Shown here: one piece after another, positions 27,690 to 35,894 of the stretch
How the letters are laid out: every line of letters begins with the position of its first letter
Numbering within the stretch: the first letter of the stretch is position 1
Source of the DNA: Treponema sp.
Lineage (GTDB): Bacteria > Spirochaetota > Spirochaetia > Treponematales > Breznakiellaceae
Direction of reading: 5' to 3'
Length of the DNA stretch: 39,250 nt
Assembly (NCBI GenBank): GCA_031279555.1
Contig: JAITIK010000053.1
Coordinates: forward strand, 1 to 39,250
The notes under the pieces: model-generated
What the model saw: the letters and a program-made list of their open reading frames with translations, nothing else
What the model was told of the DNA's origin: nothing
The model's database searches: none
Made by a program: the position numbers and the translations under genes

Positions 27690-29282
27690 TTACGGGTTCG
27701 GCGTATCCAAACGCGCCGTTCTCCGCCCGATCATCCGCAACAGGGCGTATACTTGTTCGTCCTTCGTAATGACAAGAAGCGCCAAGCCTGCGGAAAAATA
27801 CAGCGTTGCGGTGATGACAAGGGGAACGCCGTAGTGGATAAAGCGGTTGTACCGGGCGAATAGATCGAGGAGCAGGGGATTGAGAAACAGAAGCGGCATT
27901 ATAAGCGCGGCTGAGAAACAGCACATCTTGAAAACATAGAGAAATGTCGTCCAAACCGTCCGCTTAATATTGACAAGAGGATTATTCTTTAGAAATACGA
28001 GAAGCAGAAGAGTGTTGATCGCGCTCGCTATGGTGAGGGCAAGCGCGACGCCGGCTCCGCGCATGGGGCGGACAAGCGCGGCCGCAAACGCCATATTGAC
28101 CGCAAAGGAAATAATTCCCGCAATGGTCGGGGATTTTGAGTCGCTCTGGGCGTAAAACGCGGGCGCAAGAATGCGGTTTAAGGCGATGAAGAGAAGCGCA
28201 GGTATGTGAAACGCGAACGCCGTTTTGGTTAGCGCCACCGACGTTTCGGTGAAACTCCTGCCTTGAAAGAGAAGGCGTATGAGGCTTTCGCCTTGCGCCA
28301 AGGCGAAAAACGTGATGGGAATGGTGATGAACGCGATGATGTGCATGGCGGACTTCAGCCGGTCGTTGTAACAGTCCCAGTTTCCTGATTTCGCGTGTTC
28401 CGAGAGGTCGGGCAACAGTACCGTGCTGATGGACACGGCGAATACGCCGAGGATCAACTCCTGCAAGCGCAACGAGTATTGGAGGCTTGACACCACGCCT
28501 TCCCCCGCGTTGCCGGCAAGGGCTGTGGACACCAAGTCGTTGAGTTGGTACGCCGCCATGCCTATAATAGTTGGTCCCACGAGCTTCAGGACGGTCTTTG
28601 TTCCCGGATGATTGACAGCCTTTTTCAGCCCCGTAAAAAAGAAGGCGAACCCACGTTTGATGACAAAGGGGACTTGCATTGCGGATTCCAAAAAACCGCC
28701 CAGAAGAATTCCCACAGCCATTGCCCGCGCCGGATTGCCAGCGACATCTTTGAGCGCATACGCGCACACGATGACGGCGATATTGAGCAAGATGGGCGCA
28801 AAACCAGAGGGTGTAAAACAGTTGACGCTGTTCAAAATGCCTTGAAACAGGGCCGCTATGGAAACAAACGCCAAAAAAGGAAACATGACGCGGGTGAGCA
28901 GTACGGTTTCATTAAATTCTTCAAGCCCAAAGAGTTTTATGATAAGGGGCGCGGCCAAAATTCCCACCGCAACCGCCAGAGAGACGAAAAAACTCAAAAA
29001 CGTAAGGATACAACAGAGAAATTCCTGTACCTCCGGCTTGCTTTTTTGCAGCAGATATTCCTTGAATGTGGGGATGAACGCGACCGATATGGAGCCTTCC
29101 GCAAAAAGACGGCGGAAAAGATTCGGCACCATGAAAGCCACCGAAAAAGCGTCTGATAGGGCGGATGTTCCAAGCAGACTCGCCTTGGTCATCTCCCGCA
29201 ACAACCCTAAAATTCTTGAAAGGAACGTCAAAAGAGAGAGAGTTGAACCGTGTTTCAACAAAGACCGTGATGTCAAAGCCAT
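27690..29282 (-). CDS. murJ: Lipid II flippase MurJ (MviN family)
   Basis: 'LTFLSRILGLLREMTKASLLGTSALSDAFSVAFMVPNLFRRLFAEGSISVAFIPTFKEYL', many TM segments. Start trimmed to MALTSRS. Confidence 0.94.
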   Translation of the reverse strand: MALTSRSLLKHGSTLSLLTFLSRILGLLREMTKASLLGTSALSDAFSVAFMVPNLFRRLFAEGSISVAFIPTFKEYLLQKSKPEVQEFLCCILTFLSFFVSLAVAVGILAAPLIIKLFGLEEFNETVLLTRVMFPFLAFVSIAALFQGILNSVNCFTPSGFAPILLNIAVIVCAYALKDVAGNPARAMAVGILLGGFLESAMQVPFVIKRGFAFFFTGLKKAVNHPGTKTVLKLVGPTIIGMAAYQLNDLVSTALAGNAGEGVVSSLQYSLRLQELILGVFAVSISTVLLPDLSEHAKSGNWDCYNDRLKSAMHIIAFITIPITFFALAQGESLIRLLFQGRSFTETSVALTKTAFAFHIPALLFIALNRILAPAFYAQSDSKSPTIAGIISFAVNMAFAAALVRPMRGAGVALALTIASAINTLLLLVFLKNNPLVNIKRTVWTTFLYVFKMCCFSAALIMPLLFLNPLLLDLFARYNRFIHYGVPLVITATLYFSAGLALLVITKDEQVYALLRMIGRRTARLDTPNP

Positions 29283-29424
29283 ATTATAACCATAACGCAA
29301 CAGAGTTTTTTTTTCAATGGAAGACGGGATATAAATCGCAGACGCCGCGCCTTACTCGAAACAGGATGTGATATGGAAGTGATATTACCCGTTTTAGCCC
29401 AACAGCCGCAGGCAAACCGTAAGT

Positions 29425-29455
29425 CCGCTCCAAAATCAACTGAATTTTGGAGCGG
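29425..29455. other. Intergenic hairpin, 12-bp perfect stem, 7-nt loop
   Basis: CCGCTCCAAAAT-CAACTGA-ATTTTGGAGCGG. Confidence 0.75.
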
Positions 29456-29480
29456 ATGCATATAATGAAATACAACTCTA

Positions 29481-29554
29481 TGGGCGATACAAGAATCGAA
29501 CTTGTGACCTTCGGCGTGTCATACCGACGCTCTAACCAACTGAGCTAACCGCCC
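29481..29554 (-). tRNA. tRNA-Val (anticodon GAC)
   Basis: Minus strand GGGCGGTTAGCTCAGTTGGTTAGAGCGTCGGTATGACACGCCGAAGGTCACAAGTTCGATTCTTGTATCGCCCA. Full cloverleaf, loop AT-GAC-AC, CCA not encoded. Confidence 0.95.
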
Positions 29555-29571
29555 GACCATAAATGATAAAA

Positions 29572-29600
29572 ATAATACTACATTTTTAATTTAATGTCAA
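29572..29600 (-). promoter_or_regulatory. tRNA-Val promoter
   Basis: Minus strand TTGACA-N17-TATTAT, 17 nt before the tRNA 5' end. Confidence 0.75.
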
Positions 29601-29624
29601 CCTCAAAAGGTTGACATTAAATTA
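29587..29624. terminator. Perfect 17-bp palindrome (4-nt loop) at the cheX stop codon; terminator-like
   Basis: TAATTTAATGTCAACCT-CAAA-AGGTTGACATTAAATTA. The minus-strand TAA stop of cheX is the first triplet of the stem. Confidence 0.7.
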
Positions 29625-30122
29625 TGATCGCTCTCGGATGACAACGTTAATCTCGATCTTTCCCTTTGTTTTTCCATCCGTACCGAATTCCATGGGAACA
29701 ATCAACGCTTCAACATCAAGGTTGTTCGAGATTTCCATGTTTTCACCGGTAAAGAGGGCGGGCGGGGTAAGATCGAACTTGAATCCCAAATCATGTAGCT
29801 TGGTAACAGCCTGTGCGGTGATCATATTTGCAAGCTCGGTAATAGTAGCTTTAACCATCTCATCAATAGCGACGAACTCTTCGCCATTCATATTGCTTGC
29901 GACAAATAAAGCCGTCTTTTTAGACATGTCAAACAACACGCGTCCTTCCACATCGCCTGCCAAGCCTACCAAAGCCGCAACACCCATAATAGACATATTC
30001 GATGATTTCAAGTATAGATCGCCGCGTTTAACACCCACAACCTCTCCTCCCATCAAGTTGAGAACCTCTTTAAGAACATTAAAAGCTGCTTCGACAAAAG
30101 GGTTAATATATTCAACTCTCAT
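29622..30122 (-). CDS. cheX: Chemotaxis phosphatase CheX
   Basis: 'MRVEYINPFVEAAFNVLKEVLNLMGGEV', phosphatase ExxN motif in 'TITELANMITAQAV'. SD AGGAG. Confidence 0.9.
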   Translation of the reverse strand: MRVEYINPFVEAAFNVLKEVLNLMGGEVVGVKRGDLYLKSSNMSIMGVAALVGLAGDVEGRVLFDMSKKTALFVASNMNGEEFVAIDEMVKATITELANMITAQAVTKLHDLGFKFDLTPPALFTGENMEISNNLDVEALIVPMEFGTDGKTKGKIEINVVIRERS

Positions 30123-30226
30123 ACAAACTCCTATTTACAAACGGCAACCGCTCCCCGTCGGCGCCGACGCTTACATTTATCAAACATTAACGCAACGCGC
30201 TCATAAAGATTCCTGCGCGTCGCTCC

Positions 30227-31567
30227 CTATCCGTTATACATAAACACGGAAAGAGGAGATTCACCAATAGAACGCCAATTAGTATCGGCTATAACCTCAT
30301 TTTTACCTATCATGACCACGCCGGTCTTTTTGAGCTTTTCACCAAAAAAGGAAATCAGCTTGCTTTGCTCCGCTACAGGCAGGTACGATAAAAGATCCCG
30401 TATCAATACAATATCCAAATCCGGCAACTGCGACTCATTCAAAATATCATGGTATTCAAACACAATTGAATCCTTGATTACCGGCTTGAAAACATATCCG
30501 CTCTTTCCATTTAACATAAATGAACGGCAGTATTCCGGCGTTTCGTTTAAGTCAAAACTCATATTTGGGGCGTTCGATATCGCTAAAATATCATTGTCAC
30601 TCGCCCAAATCTTGATGCGCGCATCAGGATACCGGATTTTAAGCAAGCAAGCGAATGAATACGTTTCATACCCCTTGCCGCATCCGGGATTCCACACCTG
30701 AATATTGTTTGACGGCATATTGGGCAACAGTTTCTGAACTATGCCGACGTATTCATCATCCCAAAACTTTCCGGTACAGGGAGATGGAAACTCCGCCAGA
30801 AATTCTTCCGCATCAGAACCGTTTTTAAGTTGGATATTCGCTTCCTGATGAGTCGCGCTCCAATCAATGAACCTTTTATGCACCCATGCGTCATTTATAC
30901 CACTTGCGTAAAAATGTTTCAAGGCCGCAAGGCTTTCTTTAATAAACTCAAACGCGGTGTCCGCAGCCGCCCCCTTTTGTTCAGGCCGCTGCGTTGCGGC
31001 GGAGGGCAAAGGCACAAAATTCTCGGTTGTATTTTCCTGTATGGGCATCCGTCCTTTTTGCTTGTCATCTTCATGCTGGCTGAAGATTCGAATGACATCA
31101 AGAATAACATAGAGGTTCCCGCCTTTCTCCACAACGCCGCTGATATACTTGATATTAATATCCCCGAATATGGGATGAGGCGGTTGCACGGAAGATGAAT
31201 TGATACCAATCACCCTATCAATTTTGTCAACAACCGTCCCATATACCCTGTCTCCAATGCGAAGAATGAGCATGTTTTCGAGTCCATCCGCTTTCTTCTC
31301 CTGCGGCAAGTGGAAAAACGAACGCAAATCTATAATCGGAATAATATCGCCCCGAAGATTGTACACGCCTTTGACAAAGGATGCCGCGTTCGGTACATAA
31401 GTAAATTTATCAGCCTTTGCGATTTCCTTGACATTCATAATGTCAACCCCATAATCTTTTCCACCAAGAGAAAAGGTTATGATCTTAAAATCCACCGTTT
31501 CAGCCCGCTCTTTTTGAATCTGTAGGTTGGCGTTTACTTCCGCTAAATCTTTGATTTCTGTTGCCAT
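30227..31567 (-). CDS. CheW domain fused to a CheR-like methyltransferase fold
   Basis: CheW part 'FKIITFSLGGKDYGVDIMNVKEIAKADKFTYVPNAASFVKGVYNLRGDIIPIIDLRSFF'. C-terminal 'VWNPGCGKGYETYSFACLLKIRYPDARIKIWASDND...DIVLIRDLLSYLPVAEQSKLISFFGEKLKKTGVVMIGKNEV'. Confidence 0.9.
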   Translation of the reverse strand: MATEIKDLAEVNANLQIQKERAETVDFKIITFSLGGKDYGVDIMNVKEIAKADKFTYVPNAASFVKGVYNLRGDIIPIIDLRSFFHLPQEKKADGLENMLILRIGDRVYGTVVDKIDRVIGINSSSVQPPHPIFGDINIKYISGVVEKGGNLYVILDVIRIFSQHEDDKQKGRMPIQENTTENFVPLPSAATQRPEQKGAAADTAFEFIKESLAALKHFYASGINDAWVHKRFIDWSATHQEANIQLKNGSDAEEFLAEFPSPCTGKFWDDEYVGIVQKLLPNMPSNNIQVWNPGCGKGYETYSFACLLKIRYPDARIKIWASDNDILAISNAPNMSFDLNETPEYCRSFMLNGKSGYVFKPVIKDSIVFEYHDILNESQLPDLDIVLIRDLLSYLPVAEQSKLISFFGEKLKKTGVVMIGKNEVIADTNWRSIGESPLSVFMYNG

Positions 31568-31582
31568 AACATCCTCTTTCCC

Positions 31583-33988
31583 TTACCTCATTGACGCTTC
31601 GCGTATCTGCCGCTGTTCCAATTCCTTGCGCAATCCAAGCTCCAGAAGTTGGCTGACATCAATGATGAGCGAAACGGAACCGTCTCCCAAAATAGATGCG
31701 CCCGCAATGCCGGGTGAATTGGTAAATTGATCGCGCAATGGCTTGATGACTACGTCTTCCTCACCAATGAGGCTGTCCACCATAAAACCCATTTTCTTTT
31801 CCGCAGTGCCAACAATGACGATGAAGTTGTACTCTTGTTTTTCCTCGGTTTTAATGCCGAAGAGCCGATTCAAACGGAGCAATGACACTACATCGTTACG
31901 GATATTGAACACCTCGTAGTTGTCGATCATCTTGACGTCTTCCGGTTTTATACGCAGGCTTTCGATAACGCTGGCAATGGGAATGGAATAAATTTCCGTG
32001 CCGACGCGCACCAACAACCCTTGAATAATAGCCAACGTAAGCGGCAGTTTGATGATGAACTTGGTGCCTTTGCCGCGGTCGGAACTGACAGTCACGCTGC
32101 CGTTGAGTTTTTCAATGGAGCGGCGCACCACATCAAGACCTACGCCGCGTCCTGATATGGAGGTGATGGATTTCGCCGTAGAGAATCCTGGTTCAAAAAT
32201 CAAATTAAAGGCTTCCACGTCGGTCAGCATCTTGTTCGGATTGATAAGCCCTCTCTCAATAGCTTTCGCCTTAACCCCCTCAACGTCAATGCCTTTTCCA
32301 TCATCGGCAATTTCAATGACAATCATGTTGCCTTCGTTGGTCGCCTTGAGAAGCACCATGCCTTCTTCAGGTTTGCCCGCCGCTATGCGTTCCGCAGGCG
32401 CTTCAATGCCGTGATCTATAGAATTGCGCACCGAGTGCATGATCGGGTCGAGGAGATCCTCAACCACGGACTTGTCAAGCTCGGTCTCTTCGCCCTCAAT
32501 AACCAAGTTTATCTTTTTGTTGAGAGATTTGGAAAGGTCGCGTACAAGACGCGGGAACCGGCTGAATATCTGGCTGATGGGAACCATGCGGATACGCATG
32601 ACGCCTTCCTGCAATTCACCGGTGATGCGTCCGAGATTTTGAGATGTCGAGCGAAATTTGGCGATGTTAGTCTTGACCGAAGCTTCAAAGCTGTCAAACA
32701 ATGTGAAGGTGTCGCCGTATTCTTCGTTGATTTCTTTGCGAATATCTTTAACCGTTTTTCCGCCATCTTGTATGCTTTCGAGATAACCGGGCAGCCTATC
32801 GAAGAGGCTCTTAATCTTGTCGCGGTACGTACTTTCCAAAACGTGCAGTTCCGTGAGGAGTTCATTAAACTGATTGTTGATCTGGTTGAACGTAGCCTTA
32901 GTGATGACTGTTTCGGAAACGAGGTTGAGCAGATCGTCGATACGCTTGGAGTCCACCCGAAGTATCGAACCCGCTTCTTTGCCGGCTTTCTTCGCATCCG
33001 CAGACGCGGCTGACGACTGGGCGGACGCCGCGGAAAGGGCGTCCCCCCCTTGGGGCTGGGATTCCACCGCTACGGAAGCGGCGGCCGCCGGCTGAGGCGC
33101 CGCCTGCGCGGGAATAGGAACGGACGCCGCAGGTTGGGGCGCGAAATCCAGCGGCTCCGACAATACGGCAATATCGTTGATATTGGTAACTTTGGCGTCG
33201 AGCGTTACATCGGGAAGGATGACGTAACGTCTCAAATCTTCAGGTTTTTTATTGGTTGAGACATAGTAATCAACAACCTGAAAGAAATTATCTTCATAAA
33301 GAGCTTCAAAATCAGGAACAGTTTTAAGAATGGTTCCATAACTTTTGAGCACCGCGTATATTTGAATTCCGCCTACGGTGTTCATCACGCTTCTTTCGTC
33401 AAATCTAACGGATACACGGAAAATCGGAAGATTCCCTTCCGCAGATTCCTTGATTTCGTTAAGATCATCTTCTGTAAGCGTGAAAGGTTTCAACCCTACA
33501 ACCGCAGAAGTCGCAACCGGTACGCGCGCGGCGACAGCGCGAGCCGGAAAAGGCGCCGCAATTGGCTTCGGCGCCGCCTCTCCTGTTTTACTCTTGGGTA
33601 TCAGAGCCTCAAGCTTTCCTTCTATAGCTGAAGTGTTTTCCCGATACACAGAGCCATTCATCCGTTGCGCGAGCATCGCCTTGATAACATCAATAGCCGT
33701 AAGGAGCGTATCGACAACTTCTTCCCTGACCTGAAGATGATCTGAGCGAATGGCGTCCAGCACATCTTCAACCATATGGGTAAAGTGCGAAAGCTCCATG
33801 AATTCAACGGTTGCGGAACCGCCCTTCAACGTATGAGCGGCGCGGAAAATTTCGTCAACCGCATCTTTATTGGCGCCTTCATTTTCGATGATTAGAATGT
33901 TTTGCTCTAGTGTATCAACCTGCATTTGAGCTTCACTAAAGAAATCCTTGAGAAGTTCCTCATTATTAGGGTCAAGATAATCACTCAT
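31583..33988 (-). CDS. cheA: Chemotaxis histidine kinase CheA
   Basis: Hpt 'IFRAAHTLKGGSATVEFMELSHFTHMVEDVLDAIR', N-box 'DPIMHSVRNSIDHGIE', G boxes 'DDGKGID', 'GRGVGLDVV', C-terminal CheW-like domain. Confidence 0.96.
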   Translation of the reverse strand: MSDYLDPNNEELLKDFFSEAQMQVDTLEQNILIIENEGANKDAVDEIFRAAHTLKGGSATVEFMELSHFTHMVEDVLDAIRSDHLQVREEVVDTLLTAIDVIKAMLAQRMNGSVYRENTSAIEGKLEALIPKSKTGEAAPKPIAAPFPARAVAARVPVATSAVVGLKPFTLTEDDLNEIKESAEGNLPIFRVSVRFDERSVMNTVGGIQIYAVLKSYGTILKTVPDFEALYEDNFFQVVDYYVSTNKKPEDLRRYVILPDVTLDAKVTNINDIAVLSEPLDFAPQPAASVPIPAQAAPQPAAAASVAVESQPQGGDALSAASAQSSAASADAKKAGKEAGSILRVDSKRIDDLLNLVSETVITKATFNQINNQFNELLTELHVLESTYRDKIKSLFDRLPGYLESIQDGGKTVKDIRKEINEEYGDTFTLFDSFEASVKTNIAKFRSTSQNLGRITGELQEGVMRIRMVPISQIFSRFPRLVRDLSKSLNKKINLVIEGEETELDKSVVEDLLDPIMHSVRNSIDHGIEAPAERIAAGKPEEGMVLLKATNEGNMIVIEIADDGKGIDVEGVKAKAIERGLINPNKMLTDVEAFNLIFEPGFSTAKSITSISGRGVGLDVVRRSIEKLNGSVTVSSDRGKGTKFIIKLPLTLAIIQGLLVRVGTEIYSIPIASVIESLRIKPEDVKMIDNYEVFNIRNDVVSLLRLNRLFGIKTEEKQEYNFIVIVGTAEKKMGFMVDSLIGEEDVVIKPLRDQFTNSPGIAGASILGDGSVSLIIDVSQLLELGLRKELEQRQIREASMR

Positions 33989-33994
33989 ACCACT

Positions 33995-34023
33995 ATTCTT
34001 ATATATAATTCAAAGAACGTCAA
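33995..34023 (-). promoter_or_regulatory. Candidate cheA promoter with -10 six nt from the ATG
   Basis: Minus strand TTGACG-N17-AAGAAT-AGTGGT-ATG; no SD. Confidence 0.4.
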
Positions 34024-34042
34024 GAGGGGAAAATGGGATTTT

Positions 34043-35881
34043 TCATTGATTAAATAAAATTTCTCCCTCCGGCATCTTGACGGATGAAAAAACCAACCGT
34101 ATTTTTTCGTTTGGTTCAAGCTCTGAACGTATGAGCGCCTGCGTTTCTACGCCTAAATCGGGGATTAAGACGACCGATTTGTCGCCTTTCTTCTCCACCA
34201 TCACTCCTTCCCAGACCGACTTTTTCTTATCAAAAAGATACGCCGCTGTCCAATGGACGCGGGAAGCCCGTTCCGCGTGAACCACGGCAAGCGCGGCAGC
34301 CTCTGAGGCCGCAAGTCTAATCAGAACTTCTTCTTCGGAGAGGGGCTTCTCTCCATGCAAAAACAGACGGATTTGCTGGTGCGCCAAAAGATCGGTGTAG
34401 CGGCGCAACGGACTGGTAACCTGCGTATACACGGCAAGTCCAAGCCCGAAATGATCCGCGGACTTTGTGGAAAGGACGCGGGGACGCATACAACGGCGGA
34501 GCTGGTAGGCGCCGGCAAGTCCCGGCAACGGGTTTTTCGGAAGATCGCTCATGCCTTGACTCACAAAAGGAAAGGGGATTTTGCGCTGTAGAGACCACCG
34601 CGCCGCAGATTCGCCTGCAATCAACATACATTCCTGCACCATAGACGCCGCGCGCGAGAGTTTGACTGGCTCTATGGAGATTTTCTTTTCGCAAACCGAG
34701 ATGTGCACTTCAGGAAGGTCTATGGAGACCGCGCCGCTCTGCTGCCTTCGCTTGCAATTTGCTTCCGCAAAGGCGAAAAACGGCGCAAATTCCGGCGAAT
34801 CGGCTTTCTCATCGGCTTTTTCGTATGTCAGGCGGGTGACTTTCACCCATGAAGGAAAAATGTCGGTCTCCACGACAGAAAAATCGCTGTTCAGCGTCAT
34901 CTTGAAGGTGAGCGCAGGCGAAATCCCAGCCGTGTCAGCGCCGTTGCGATAGCCCAGAGCAAAAAGAGAAACGCCTTCTTCGCCGATCATGCGGCTTGCG
35001 CCTTCTGGAAGGTAGAGAGTGGCGCCCCGCCCGCGCGCTTCCTTGTCCGCGGGACCGTCCGGCATGATTGACGCGGCGGGATCCGCGATATGTACAAAGA
35101 GGATGTTTCTTTCTATAGCTATGGCATCGTCCGGATCGGTTGACCATGCGTTGTCGATGGCGAAACTTGAGAGGCGGGTGAGATCAACGCGCTCTTCATC
35201 CGGAGGCGGGGGAACCGGCGTTTTTGCGGAGGCAAGAGCGCAACCGTACCGCTGGGGATGCGGATTTACAAAAATAGTCCACGCCCCTGAATCGAGGAGG
35301 AGTTTATGGGCTTCTTCTGGCGTTTCCGGCTTGCCCATATCTTTTAAGGTGCGGCTTTTGCTGGTTTGTCCATAGGCAAGGGCTTCAACATCTTGCAGGA
35401 ATTTTTTGTCGCCAGGGAATACGAGGGTTTTCGTTCTGAAACGTTCAAGAAACGCATCCCGTTCAATCTGCCCCTTTTGTTTCTCGCCGCGTTTTTTTTC
35501 TTCCGACTCAACTTCCTCAGGCGCGCGAGTTTTGATCTCCACCGCATTTCCTGAAAAGTAAACGCCGTCAAGCAGTTCGGCGTACAAAGCGAAGGCGGTT
35601 TTAGGCGTATATTCGCCATATATAAGTTCCGCCAGTTCATTGAACGCTGTTTTTTCTCCTTCCAAGAGTTCCCATGCGCCGCGCACATCGCCTTTCGGCA
35701 ATTCAGCGAGATCGGATAACGCGCAGGGTCCCGGATGGATGAGTTCTATGTCTTTTTCGCGCACTTTGAATTTATCCCCGCCCACAACGGATATGCTTAT
35801 TTTTTCAGCGATTTCCGTTGCTATGGCGGGTTTGTTCTTGTAGATGACAAGACTTTTTTCTTTTATGGACATCGGAATCAT
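34043..35881 (-). CDS. RNB-family exoribonuclease (RNase II/R-like)
   Basis: 'LSSFAIDNAWSTDPDDAIAIERNILFVHIADPAASI...ARGRGATLYLPEGASRMI', 'YTQVTSPLRRYTDLLAHQQIRLFL'. Confidence 0.92.
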   Translation of the reverse strand: MIPMSIKEKSLVIYKNKPAIATEIAEKISISVVGGDKFKVREKDIELIHPGPCALSDLAELPKGDVRGAWELLEGEKTAFNELAELIYGEYTPKTAFALYAELLDGVYFSGNAVEIKTRAPEEVESEEKKRGEKQKGQIERDAFLERFRTKTLVFPGDKKFLQDVEALAYGQTSKSRTLKDMGKPETPEEAHKLLLDSGAWTIFVNPHPQRYGCALASAKTPVPPPPDEERVDLTRLSSFAIDNAWSTDPDDAIAIERNILFVHIADPAASIMPDGPADKEARGRGATLYLPEGASRMIGEEGVSLFALGYRNGADTAGISPALTFKMTLNSDFSVVETDIFPSWVKVTRLTYEKADEKADSPEFAPFFAFAEANCKRRQQSGAVSIDLPEVHISVCEKKISIEPVKLSRAASMVQECMLIAGESAARWSLQRKIPFPFVSQGMSDLPKNPLPGLAGAYQLRRCMRPRVLSTKSADHFGLGLAVYTQVTSPLRRYTDLLAHQQIRLFLHGEKPLSEEEVLIRLAASEAAALAVVHAERASRVHWTAAYLFDKKKSVWEGVMVEKKGDKSVVLIPDLGVETQALIRSELEPNEKIRLVFSSVKMPEGEILFNQ

Positions 35882-35894
35882 AAGGGTTGGACGC

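Noticed and set aside
28545-29156. 203-aa plus-strand ORF
   Set aside because: Antisense to murJ; charged, repetitive composition with no domain.
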